Of a DNA stretch of 11,037 bases, positions 4,914-11,037 are shown in pieces. Every line of letters starts with the position of its first letter. Within the stretch, counting starts at the first letter, position 1. The notes below the pieces were generated by a model, which worked only from the letters and a program-made list of their open reading frames with translations, had not been told where the DNA came from and searched no databases. The position numbers were made by a program, and so were the translations under genes. The DNA comes from Halovenus sp. GTDB lineage: Archaea > Halobacteriota > Halobacteria > Halobacteriales > Haloarculaceae. The stretch covers positions 1 through 11,037 of the forward strand of contig JAQCNG010000347.1 in the NCBI GenBank assembly GCA_028275145.1, read 5' to 3'.

Positions 4914-6443
4914 TCATCCGAGTGTCATTCCGTCGAGTCGGCCGGCAGCGACACGCAGGGAGAGGACTCCGACGAGCGGTGCAGCCAGAACCGTCACCCC
5001 GATTCCGGCGAACACGGCGACGAGTGGGAGGCTATCGGCGAACAACAGACTGAGGGCCGCCGGGGCCGCGAGCAGGCAGAGAACGACAGAGTGGGCCAGG
5101 ATGGCGAACTTGCCCGGCGCAATCGGTCCGTCGACCGTGTGTTCGAGTGCCCCGACCTGGGGTAGGACGAACCCGATGGCGAGAGCCGCGGGGACCACCC
5201 CGACCAGGACGAGGAGGCTGAGCAGGAGCGCCGGCACCGTCAGCCAGACCGGCCCGACGAGCGCGCCGGCCAGCAGCACCGACGCGACAATCACGGGAGC
5301 ACCGATGAGGACGGTGGTGAGCGCGTAGCCACGGACAATCTCGGTACCAGACGCCGAGAGCAGATGCGGGAGGGTGTCGTCCTCGGAGGAGAGCGGGTTG
5401 AGCCCGACGGCGACAGTCGCCATCCAGACCGCGTAGGCACCGACAACGAGGGGAAACAGCGGGATATCGGTTCCCTCGGGGTCGACCAGCGCGAGTCCGA
5501 CAATCAACGTGGGCACCGCGAGGAGGCCGACGACCAGCGGTCGCCGCCGGGACTGGAGCCAGAGCCGCCAGGCAACGGCACGGGTCGGACCAGTCACCCC
5601 GACACGACCGAGCAGGTCGTCGATACGGGTGCGCTCCGTGTCCACCCGCTCGCGACTCCCGCCGGTGAACCAGCTCCGGAGAGCCAACTGTTCGACCGTC
5701 AGAGCCAGGGCGAGCGAACCGGCGACACCGCCGGCAGTGGCCACCGCGACCAGCGTGCGGTTCGGCTCCACACCCGGCACACCGGCCGCGAACACCTCAC
5801 CAAAGGCGGCGACGGGCAACCGCGATAGCAACACAATCGTCTCCTCAGGGTAGCCGGCAGCCAGTGAGAGGACCGTGACCCCGACACCGCCGAGCAGCAC
5901 CTTGCCGGCTCCGCCGGGGGTGATGTTGGCGGCCGCAACGGCGAGACGGGCCGCCATCCCGGCGAGTTCCGCGCTCAGAGAGAACACGAGCAACACCAGG
6001 AACAGTAGCGGATTGCGCGCCGGCGCGTCGAGCCCCCAGAGCAGCGCGAGCGCAGTCGCGGCCCCAAAGGCACTGAAGATGGCCAGCCTGCGGGCGTACG
6101 TTCCGAGCACAGTCCCCCACAGCGTCGGGCGGAGACCGACAGACCGGAGCAGAAACGGACTCCCCTGGACCGAGCGCGCCGCTGTCGGCGTACCGGCGGC
6201 AGCGGTCACCGCGAACAGAAGCCAGGCCCCGGCCGCGGCACCCCGGAGCAGCTCTCTGAGCGTCTCCGGTTCGATTTCGGAGGGGGGCTGTCCGGCGTCC
6301 CCGAGAACGATGTACAGCCAGAGGGCCACGAGAAAGCCGACCCGGAGCGCGAGCGTGCGCGGGTTGTCGAGCGCGCGCCGCCAGGCCCGAAGCAGGTAGA
6401 GACGCGCAACCAACAGCGTGTCACCGAGCGTCTCGCGGCTCAT
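4914..6443 (-). CDS. ABC transporter permease-like membrane protein, about 12 TM segments
   Basis: A 509-residue very hydrophobic protein with about twelve membrane segments (roughly 31-49, 69-84, 117-137, 146-166, 182-198, 229-250, 303-320, 329-347, 372-395, 398-425, 447-468, 471-497) in two groups of six, separated by a polar stretch at about 255-300 that contains RTRIDDLLGR and WRLWLQSRRR. That size and layout fit the fused ABC-2-type permeases of haloarchaea, in which one polypeptide supplies both membrane halves. Its ATG overlaps the stop of the ATPase gene by 4 nt (ATGA), so the two are translationally coupled and almost certainly one exporter. No substrate-binding protein gene is adjacent, which favours export. 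The substrate is unknown. Confidence 0.85.
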   Translation of the reverse strand: MSRETLGDTLLVARLYLLRAWRRALDNPRTLALRVGFLVALWLYIVLGDAGQPPSEIEPETLRELLRGAAAGAWLLFAVTAAAGTPTAARSVQGSPFLLRSVGLRPTLWGTVLGTYARRLAIFSAFGAATALALLWGLDAPARNPLLFLVLLVFSLSAELAGMAARLAVAAANITPGGAGKVLLGGVGVTVLSLAAGYPEETIVLLSRLPVAAFGEVFAAGVPGVEPNRTLVAVATAGGVAGSLALALTVEQLALRSWFTGGSRERVDTERTRIDDLLGRVGVTGPTRAVAWRLWLQSRRRPLVVGLLAVPTLIVGLALVDPEGTDIPLFPLVVGAYAVWMATVAVGLNPLSSEDDTLPHLLSASGTEIVRGYALTTVLIGAPVIVASVLLAGALVGPVWLTVPALLLSLLVLVGVVPAALAIGFVLPQVGALEHTVDGPIAPGKFAILAHSVVLCLLAAPAALSLLFADSLPLVAVFAGIGVTVLAAPLVGVLSLRVAAGRLDGMTLG

Positions 6444-7150
6444 GCGTCGGTCAGTTCGAGCACCGCTGTCTCCAGGCTGTCGTCGACAGTCTCGCCCAGT
6501 TTGTCGGGTGTGTCCTCCGCGACAAGCCGTCCGTCGGAGGCGATACCCACCCGGTCACAGATTGCCTCGACAGTCGCGAGGTCGTGCGAGGAGATGACCA
6601 CCGCGGTGCCGTCGTCACTGGCGTCCGCGACCAGTTGTCTGACGGTCCGTATCGCCCGCGGATCGAGCCCGTTCAGCGGCTCGTCCAGCAGCAACACCGC
6701 CGGGTCGTGAAGCGTCGCCTGTGCGAGGCCGAGTCGCCGGCGCATCCCGGTCGAGTACCCCCCGGTGCGACGGTCCGCCGCGTCGGCGAGCCCGTACCGT
6801 TCGAGCGCCTCCTCGACCCTGCCGCTCTCGTCGAGTCGCCGGAACTGCGCCGCGTACCGGAGCTGTTCCCGACCTGTTAGTTCGTCGTACAGGGGTGCCT
6901 CGGCGGGGAGGTATCCGAGCACGTCTGTCAGCGCCTCGCGTTCTGTGCTGGCGACGCCGTCGATACGGGCGGTCCCCGCGTCCGCGTCCAGCAGTCCCGA
7001 GAGAATCTGCAACGTTGTTGTCTTTCCCGCACCGTTCGGGCCGACGAAACCGTACACTGTGCCAAACGGCACCGAGAGCGAGAGGTCGTCGACCGCAACA
7101 ACATCTCCGAACCGTTTCGTCAGACCCGCCGCGGTGATTGCATCGGTCAC
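6440..7150 (-). CDS. ABC transporter ATP-binding protein
   Basis: A 236-residue cytoplasmic ATPase that powers the adjoining permease. In order: Walker A GPNGAGKT (37-44), Q-loop region around GYLPAEAPLYDELTG (79-93), signature YSTGMRRR (132-139, the usual variant of LSGGQ in ABC-2 exporters), Walker B VLLLDEP (152-158) and switch histidine in SSHD (187-190). All catalytic residues are present. The frame stays open to a TTG at 7174; I prefer the GTG at 7150, which gives the family-typical start MTDAITAAGLTKRFG and lies about 27 nt after a T-rich box. It belongs to the CcmA/NatA-like branch with ABC-2 permeases. It is the first gene of a two-gene operon that converges with tRNA-Leu(UAG). Confidence 0.93.
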   Translation of the reverse strand: MTDAITAAGLTKRFGDVVAVDDLSLSVPFGTVYGFVGPNGAGKTTTLQILSGLLDADAGTARIDGVASTEREALTDVLGYLPAEAPLYDELTGREQLRYAAQFRRLDESGRVEEALERYGLADAADRRTGGYSTGMRRRLGLAQATLHDPAVLLLDEPLNGLDPRAIRTVRQLVADASDDGTAVVISSHDLATVEAICDRVGIASDGRLVAEDTPDKLGETVDDSLETAVLELTDA

Positions 7151-7173
7151 TACTGTACGTTGTTGGACAGCCA

Positions 7174-7182
7174 ATCAAAAGA
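7174..7182 (-). promoter_or_regulatory. Probable TATA-like box for the ABC operon
   Basis: The minus strand reads TTTTGATTG here, about 27 nt before the preferred GTG at 7150. It is in the only A/T-rich patch of the spacer and fits a leaderless start. The same T-run could also serve as the end of the upstream terminator. Confidence 0.4.
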
Positions 7183-7211
7183 ATTGTGCCCGGGAGACGG
7201 TGGCCTCCCGG
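7174..7211 (-). terminator. Possible terminator of the ribosomal protein operon
   Basis: On the minus strand a 7-bp perfect stem, CCGGGAG/CTCCCGG (7205-7211 with 7190-7196), closes an 8-nt loop and is followed within about 10 nt by ATTCTTTTGATT. It lies about 145 nt downstream of the S2 stop codon, between the ribosomal operon and the ABC operon. Archaeal terminators need mainly the T-rich part; the hairpin is an extra. Confidence 0.45.
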
Positions 7212-7355
7212 TTCGGGACTGTCACCCTCGCGAAATCACAGAGCGCGTCTCGGGACGACCGGGAACCCGCCACGACAGTGTTCGGGCAAAGGCCGCCGGC
7301 TCCGCGTCCGACCGACGCCGGCAGGAATCGAGGGTCGACACGGGACCGAGGCGCC
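7212..7355. other. Spacer after rpsB with no recognised gene
   Basis: No start codon, Shine-Dalgarno site or TATA box supports a gene on either strand here, although long frames stay open because of GC richness. In several archaea the gene after S2 is mevalonate kinase; nothing like it is present in this stretch. Confidence 0.5.
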
Positions 7356-8156
7356 TCAGAGTTCGCTCTCGAAGTCGTCGAGCCCGTAGAAACTGTCGGC
7401 ACCGCGGTGGTCGAGCGTCTCGTTCGCGAGCAGCCAGTAGACCACCGACAGCGCCTTCCGGCCCTTGTTGTTTGTTGGAACAACGAGGTCGACGTTGCTC
7501 GTGGTGTTGTTGGAGTCGCACATCGCGATAACCGGAACACCGACCGTGATGGCCTCCTTGACAGCCTGTGAGTCGCCGATGGGGTCGGTCACCACCACGA
7601 CGTCCGGTTCGATGTAGCCGTCGTAGGTGGGGTTGGTGAGCGTTCCGGGGATAAACCGGCCCGTGCGAGCGCGCGCGCCGACGGCGTCGGCGAACGTCTC
7701 GGCCGGGAAGCGGCCGTACTGGCGCGAGGAGGCGACGAGAATCTGCTCGGGGTCGTAGCCCGCGAGGAAGTTCGCCGCCGTCCGGATGCGCCTGTCCGTC
7801 ATCGACACGTCCAGCACGTACAGACCGTCCGTGCGGACGCGGTGGATGAACCGGCCCATGTCGTCGGTTTTCTGCTGGGTGCCGATATGGACACCCGCGC
7901 CGAGGTAGTCCTCGACCGGGATGAGCAGGTCCGCCTCGTCGTCGGACATTACGTCCTCGTCGAGGGTCGGACCCCCGTCGTCGGGCTCAGCCGCGGCCCC
8001 GGTGTCGTCGGGTTCGGCCGCTACCGGTTCCTCGGGGTCGGTTTCCGTCTGTTCGGCCTCGGCCGTCTCGGCCTCGGCGGGCTGTTCCGTCGCCGTCTCG
8101 GTCTCCGCGTCGTCCGTCTCGGACGCGTCGAGACCGTCGTTTTCGTTTCCACTCAT
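7356..8156 (-). CDS. rpsB: 30S ribosomal protein S2 with acidic N-terminal extension
   Basis: A 266-residue small-subunit ribosomal protein, archaeal/eukaryotic type (SA family). The conserved core starts near residue 72 with [25 protein letters not shown] and continues through [35 protein letters not shown] and [17 protein letters not shown]. Residues 1-70 form an Asp/Glu/Ala-rich low-complexity extension with a repeated AAEPDD unit (46-51 and 55-60); such extensions are known in haloarchaeal S2 and probably add surface charge in high salt. The ATG at 8156 overlaps the enolase stop by 4 nt (ATGA) with no Shine-Dalgarno site, so it is probably read by translational coupling. An internal Met70 is possible but less likely. 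It is the last gene of the operon. Confidence 0.97.
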   Translation of the reverse strand: MSGNENDGLDASETDDAETETATEQPAEAETAEAEQTETDPEEPVAAEPDDTGAAAEPDDGGPTLDEDVMSDDEADLLIPVEDYLGAGVHIGTQQKTDDMGRFIHRVRTDGLYVLDVSMTDRRIRTAANFLAGYDPEQILVASSRQYGRFPAETFADAVGARARTGRFIPGTLTNPTYDGYIEPDVVVVTDPIGDSQAVKEAITVGVPVIAMCDSNNTTSNVDLVVPTNNKGRKALSVVYWLLANETLDHRGADSFYGLDDFESEL

Positions 8157-9382
8157 GCGTTGTGTTCGATTCTGATGAGTTCGTTGAGTTTCGCCGTCCG
8201 CTCGCCGCCGACAGTGCCGGTCTTGATGTAGGGCGCGTCGGTTGCCACGGCGAGGTGGGCGATGGTCGTGTCCTCGGTCTCTCCGCTCCGGTGTGAGACG
8301 ACCGGACTGTACCCGGCCGCCACCGCGCGCTCGATTGCGTCGAACGCGCCGGTCAGCGTGCCGGTCTGGTTCGGCTTGACCAGGATGCTGTTTGCCGCAC
8401 CCTGCTCGATACCGCGTTCGAGCCGGTCGACGTTCGTCACGAACAGGTCGTCACCACAGACGAGCGTCTCCGTGCTGCCCGCACCGGCCGCCGCCTGACC
8501 GCCGACCGTCGCCGTGAGCTCGGCAAAGCCCGCGAAGTCGGTCTCGGTCAGAGGGTCCTCCACGTAGACGACATCGTGGCGCTCGACCAGGTCGGCGACG
8601 TACGCCGCCTGCTCGTCGGGGTCGCGCACCTCGTCGCTGTAGCGGTACACCCCCGCCTCCTCGTCGTACAGCTCCGCCGCGGCCACGTCCAGCCCAGTGC
8701 GAATCTCGAACCCGACATCCTCGGCGACGCGGTCGACCGCCGCCGCGAGCACCGCAAACGCCTCGCTGTCCGAGATGGGGGGTGCCCACGCCCCCTCGTC
8801 GCCCGTTCCGCAGGCGATATCGCGGTCTGCGAGCAGGTCGCCGACCGTCTCGTGGACCGCCGCGTTTGCAAAGACCGCCGCCTCGACGGAGGGTGCGCCG
8901 ACGGGTGCCGCGAGGAACTCCTGGATGTCGGTTGCCTCGGCGGCGTGTTCGCCCCCGCCGATGACGTTCCCGAGCGGGACGGGAAAGCCGTCACCGCGGA
9001 AGGTGCCGCCGAGATGCTGGAACAGCGGCGCACCGAGCACGTCGGCGGCGACGTGTGCGGCGGCCATCGAGAGCGCAACGGCGCTGTTGGCACCGATAGT
9101 CGAGAAGTCGTCGGTTCCGTCGGCGGCCCGGAGTGTGCTGTCGACGTCGCGCTGGTCGCCGGCGTACACCTCCCCGACCAGTCGGGGAACCGCGTGCTCG
9201 CGGGCCGCGGCGATTGCCTCGTGTGCCGGCAACTCGACTGCCTCGAACGCGCCGGTGCTCGCCCCCGAGGGGGCACGCGCCCGGCCGAAGCCACCGCTGT
9301 CGGTCCGGATGTCGGCCTCGACTGTCGGATTCCCCCGGGAGTCGAGCACCCGACGCAACACGACATCCGTGACCAGCGTCAC
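8153..9382 (-). CDS. eno: Enolase (phosphopyruvate hydratase)
   Basis: A 409-residue cytosolic enzyme that interconverts 2-phosphoglycerate and phosphoenolpyruvate in glycolysis and gluconeogenesis, needing Mg2+. All key residues can be placed: SGASTG (39-44), H146, E155 in QEF, E196 in DEGAWAP, metal ligands D232, E275 (VEDPL) and D311 (GDDL), catalytic K336 in KPNQ, H364 in SHRSGETED and K387 in YIKTG. Length is normal for archaeal enolases. The start is a GTG at 9382: it gives the family start [20 protein letters not shown], lies 6 nt after GGTGA, and overlaps the RpoK stop by 4 nt (GTGA). The enzyme has no direct link to ribosomes, but its place between rpoK and rpsB is conserved across archaea. 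Confidence 0.98.
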   Translation of the reverse strand: MTLVTDVVLRRVLDSRGNPTVEADIRTDSGGFGRARAPSGASTGAFEAVELPAHEAIAAAREHAVPRLVGEVYAGDQRDVDSTLRAADGTDDFSTIGANSAVALSMAAAHVAADVLGAPLFQHLGGTFRGDGFPVPLGNVIGGGEHAAEATDIQEFLAAPVGAPSVEAAVFANAAVHETVGDLLADRDIACGTGDEGAWAPPISDSEAFAVLAAAVDRVAEDVGFEIRTGLDVAAAELYDEEAGVYRYSDEVRDPDEQAAYVADLVERHDVVYVEDPLTETDFAGFAELTATVGGQAAAGAGSTETLVCGDDLFVTNVDRLERGIEQGAANSILVKPNQTGTLTGAFDAIERAVAAGYSPVVSHRSGETEDTTIAHLAVATDAPYIKTGTVGGERTAKLNELIRIEHNA

Positions 9383-9558
9383 TGATGCTCACCCCGACGC
9401 ACGGTGAACGGCAACACGTCGGCGTCGTACTCCTGGGCGGCGATGAGAATCGGCTGGGTCTGCTCGGTTTCGACCAGGACAGGCGCGCCGTATGCGACCT
9501 GCAACGCCCGTGCACCGATGATGCGAGCCCGCTCGTAGCGGTTGTCTGTCCTGACCAT
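9379..9558 (-). CDS. rpoK: DNA-directed RNA polymerase subunit K
   Basis: A 59-residue protein: archaeal RpoK, the counterpart of eukaryotic Rpb6 and bacterial omega, which helps assembly and stability of the largest RNA polymerase subunits. Recognised by [21 protein letters not shown] (about 6-26), the near-universal Rpb6/omega block with its [12 protein letters not shown] core, followed by a short tail that includes [17 protein letters not shown]. The ATG at 9558 overlaps the RpoN stop by one base (TAATG), and its TGA overlaps the enolase GTG by 4 nt. Haloarchaeal RpoK proteins are about 55-60 residues, so it is complete. No Shine-Dalgarno site precedes it, and coupling to RpoN translation is likely. 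Confidence 0.96.
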   Translation of the reverse strand: MVRTDNRYERARIIGARALQVAYGAPVLVETEQTQPILIAAQEYDADVLPFTVRRGEHQ

Positions 9559-9758
9559 TACTGATAGGGTGCGACGATGTCGACCAGGTCCTTGTGCGAG
9601 ACGAGCATCCGCCGACAGCAGTGCCGTTCGACGCCCAGTTCGTCGAGTACCTTCTCCGGGTCCTCGGGGTTGTCGGCCTCGCGGGTGCGAGCCTTGAACT
9701 CCTCCCAGTGTTCACCGACCACCTTGCCACACGTGAAACACCGGACTGGTACCATCAT
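9558..9758 (-). CDS. rpoN: DNA-directed RNA polymerase subunit N
   Basis: A 66-residue zinc protein, archaeal RpoN (Rpb10 homologue), part of the RpoD-RpoL-RpoN-RpoP platform on which RNA polymerase is assembled. The signature [13 protein letters not shown] (2-14) and the paired cysteines in HCCRRM (46-51) form the zinc site CxxC...CC. It starts MMVPVRC; the first or second Met (9758 or 9755) could be used, and an AGGTGAT stretch that spans the end of rps9 is a plausible ribosome-binding site. It follows rps9 after 6 nt and overlaps rpoK by one base. It is unrelated to the bacterial sigma-54 gene of the same symbol. Confidence 0.97.
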   Translation of the reverse strand: MMVPVRCFTCGKVVGEHWEEFKARTREADNPEDPEKVLDELGVERHCCRRMLVSHKDLVDIVAPYQ

Positions 9759-9764
9759 CGGTGA

Positions 9765-10163
9765 TCACCTGTAGGATTTCTGGTAGCGGGCCCGCGCTCC
9801 GGGACCGCCCCACTTTTTTGACTCGCGCTGGCGCACGTCGTTGACCAGCAACGAGCGGTCGAACTCGCGGTAGGCGTCGCGCAGTTCGGCGTCGTTTGCG
9901 TGCTCGACGAGTCCGCGGGCGATTGCTGTCCGCACCGCGTCGGCCTGTCCGACGGTTCCGCCGCCCTCGACGGAGATGTCGATGTCGACGCCGTCCCGGA
10001 CGTTTCGCTCGACGACCCGGAACGGCTCGAGCATCTTCAGCCGGGCCATCTCCGGTTCGAACAGTTCGACCGGCTGTGCGTTGACCCGTATCTTGCCGGT
10101 TCCATCGCGGACGGTTGCCCGTGCAATCGCGGTCTTCTTTTTGCCAGATGTGTTTGTTACCAT
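9765..10163 (-). CDS. rpsI: 30S ribosomal protein S9
   Basis: A 132-residue small-subunit head protein, archaeal S9 (uS9). Recognised by [21 protein letters not shown] (8-28), the block [20 protein letters not shown] (67-86) and the C-terminus [18 protein letters not shown], whose basic tail reaches into the P site and contacts the tRNA anticodon stem. Length is normal. Its ATG overlaps the L13 stop codon region by 7 nt, and the next gene, rpoN, starts 6 nt after its stop. The L13-S9 pairing is conserved in bacteria and archaea. In the archaeal scheme it is also written rps9. Confidence 0.97.
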   Translation of the reverse strand: MVTNTSGKKKTAIARATVRDGTGKIRVNAQPVELFEPEMARLKMLEPFRVVERNVRDGVDIDISVEGGGTVGQADAVRTAIARGLVEHANDAELRDAYREFDRSLLVNDVRQRESKKWGGPGARARYQKSYR

Positions 10164-10591
10164 GTGATGTTCGCCCCCAGTGACTCGCTGATATCACCCA
10201 GCGAGACAAAGCGGATGTTCGAGAGCCGGTCCAGCGACGTGTCCTCGAGACGCTCGGCCTCGTCGTACGGGTTGCCGACGTAGACACGGACACTCTCGAG
10301 TGCCTCGCGGCCACGCGGGCGCTTGTACGGGAGCATCCCCCGGATGGACCGCTTGAACAGGCGGTCCGGTCGCTTTGGATAGTACGGCCCGCGGTCCGAA
10401 CCGTGCTCGCGCCGGTCCATGTACTTCTGTGTGAGCTGTTCCTCGCGGCCGGTGATGACCGCGTGCTCGGCGTTGACCACGGCGATACGCTCGCCGTCGA
10501 GCGCGCGCTCGGCCACCTGCGAGGCGACACGACCGAGAATGCAATCCTGTGCGTCGACGACAACGTCGGCGTCGAACTCGGCCATGCTCAT
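10157..10591 (-). CDS. rplM: 50S ribosomal protein L13
   Basis: A 144-residue large-subunit protein, archaeal L13 (uL13). Recognised by [23 protein letters not shown] (11-33), [11 protein letters not shown] (38-48), [20 protein letters not shown] (79-98) and the C-terminal [15 protein letters not shown], all typical of haloarchaeal L13 at about 145 residues. The ATG at 10591 overlaps the L18e stop (ATGA) and matches the family start MSxAEFDAD. A second ATG six bases on (MAEFD) has better spacing to the GGTGAT site at 10595-10600, so either may be used. It precedes rps9 with a 7-nt overlap in a different frame. Confidence 0.97.
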   Translation of the reverse strand: MSMAEFDADVVVDAQDCILGRVASQVAERALDGERIAVVNAEHAVITGREEQLTQKYMDRREHGSDRGPYYPKRPDRLFKRSIRGMLPYKRPRGREALESVRVYVGNPYDEAERLEDTSLDRLSNIRFVSLGDISESLGANITW

Positions 10592-10938
10592 CGTATCACC
10601 CGCACGTTCGTCGCCGCGGGGTTCTGTTCGAGTAGCTGTTCGAGTGACAGGGTCTCGCCGACCTGGTCGATTTTCGTCCGTGCCGTCCCCGAGAAGTCGA
10701 CGGCCGCGACGCTGACCTCCTTTGTCAGCACGCCGCTGCCGAGCACCTTGCCGGGCACGACCACAGTCTCGTCGGCCCGTGCGTAGCGCTCGATGCGCCC
10801 CAGATTCACCTCGGCGTGTGTGCGCCGCGGCGCCTCTAGGCGGTCGGCAACGTCCTGCCAGACGTCGCTCCCGCCGTCTCGGGCCGTGGATTTCAACTCG
10901 GCGATGAGACCCTCCAGTCGTGGGTTTGTCTTACTCAT
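10588..10938 (-). CDS. rpl18e: 50S ribosomal protein L18e
   Basis: A 116-residue archaeal/eukaryotic-type large-subunit protein (eL18; no bacterial counterpart of this type in the operon position). Recognised by the start [19 protein letters not shown], the [16 protein letters not shown] stretch (38-53), [21 protein letters not shown] (59-79) and a C-terminal VRVIR. It is the first protein gene of the operon, only 18 nt from the mature end of tRNA-Leu(CAG). A strong AGGAGG lies 6 nt before the ATG, unlike the leaderless genes on the left of the window. It overlaps L13 by 4 nt. Confidence 0.97.
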   Translation of the reverse strand: MSKTNPRLEGLIAELKSTARDGGSDVWQDVADRLEAPRRTHAEVNLGRIERYARADETVVVPGKVLGSGVLTKEVSVAAVDFSGTARTKIDQVGETLSLEQLLEQNPAATNVRVIR

Positions 10939-10944
10939 GACGGT

Positions 10945-10950
10945 CCTCCT
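10945..10950 (-). promoter_or_regulatory. Shine-Dalgarno site of rpl18e
   Basis: AGGAGG on the minus strand, 6 nt before the ATG at 10938 and 6 nt after the last base of tRNA-Leu(CAG). It shows that L18e is translated from a leadered message, so transcription must start upstream, in or before the tRNA. No TATA-like sequence fits in the 18-nt gap. Confidence 0.8.
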
Positions 10951-10956
10951 GAGAAA

Positions 10957-11037
10957 TGCAGGGAGCAGGATTTGAACCTGCGGACCCCTACGGGACAGCG
11001 CCCTGAACGCTGCGCCGTTGGCCTGACTTGGCTATCC
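10957..11037 (-). tRNA. tRNA-Leu(CAG), first 4 bases beyond the window
   Basis: Read on the minus strand, 81 nt of a class II tRNA. The 3' acceptor strand is TCCCTGC with discriminator A (10957); the expected 5' strand is GCAGGGA, of which only GGA is inside the window, so the full gene should be 85 nt. The anticodon stem CAGCG/CGCTG encloses TTCAGGG, giving anticodon CAG, which reads CUG, the commonest leucine codon in such GC-rich genomes. The variable arm and T-arm (CAGG-TTCAAAT-CCTG) are clear. CCA is not encoded. It shares a 21-nt identical stretch with the tRNA-Leu(UAG) at 4650. Confidence 0.95.

Noticed and set aside
4260..6443. A defence, CRISPR or mobile-element cassette between the TFB-like gene and the ABC operon
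   Set aside because: No Cas, nuclease, methylase, integrase or transposase motif is present, and the repeats are too few and irregular for a CRISPR array.
7151..7174. TTG start at 7174 for the ABC ATPase
   Set aside because: TTG is rare in haloarchaea and would lie inside the probable promoter; the GTG at 7150 gives the normal family N-terminus.
8576..9385. A 269-codon plus-strand frame
   Set aside because: It is the shadow of the enolase gene; all enolase active-site residues are on the other strand.

Overview
The window is a GC-rich chromosomal segment from a haloarchaeon (class Halobacteria). This rests on strongly acidic, Asp/Glu/Ala/Gly-rich proteins, archaeal-type ribosomal proteins and RNA polymerase subunits, archaeal TATA boxes 24-31 nt upstream of start codons, tRNA genes without an encoded CCA, and the archaeal gene order tRNA-Leu / L18e / L13 / S9 / RpoN / RpoK / enolase / S2. 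The genus cannot be fixed from the sequence.

Left part (1-4260), single genes with their own promoters: the start of an M29-like aminopeptidase on the minus strand (cut by the left edge); a divergent, apparently leaderless multi-pass membrane protein of unknown function (870-2027); a calcineurin-like metallophosphoesterase of the COG1407 type on the minus strand (2076-2768); a winged-helix regulator with a long acidic tail (2871-3503); the archaeal phosphopantetheine adenylyltransferase of coenzyme A synthesis (3570-4061); and a 41-residue two-CxxC zinc-finger micro-protein (4118-4243).

Middle part (4260-7355): a small TFB-like protein with a single cyclin fold (minus strand) and a tRNA-Leu(UAG) gene (plus strand) diverge from an intergenic region with one near-symmetric TATA element. 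Downstream of the tRNA, 179 nt of non-coding DNA hold an inverted near-copy of the tRNA T-arm, a degenerate direct copy of the tRNA 3' end and three copies of a short AACnnnGTGAGC motif, which looks like an integration scar. Next comes a two-gene ABC transporter operon on the minus strand (ATPase then a roughly 12-TM permease, 4-nt overlap), then a 205-nt spacer with a hairpin that may terminate the ribosomal operon.

Right part (7356-11037): the conserved minus-strand operon rpl18e, rpl13, rps9, rpoN, rpoK, eno, rpsB, very tightly packed (overlaps of 1-7 nt or a 6-nt gap), directly behind a tRNA-Leu(CAG) gene cut by the right edge. L18e has a strong Shine-Dalgarno site in the 18 nt after the tRNA, so its mRNA is probably released by tRNA 3' processing. 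The operon joins translation (L18e, L13, S9, S2), transcription (RpoN, RpoK) and glycolysis (enolase).

I found no CRISPR array, insertion sequence, phage gene or defence cassette. The least ordinary signals are the tRNA-derived repeats, the probable internal duplication in the membrane protein, the single-cyclin TFB paralogue beside the zinc micro-protein, and the tRNA-mRNA junction at L18e.
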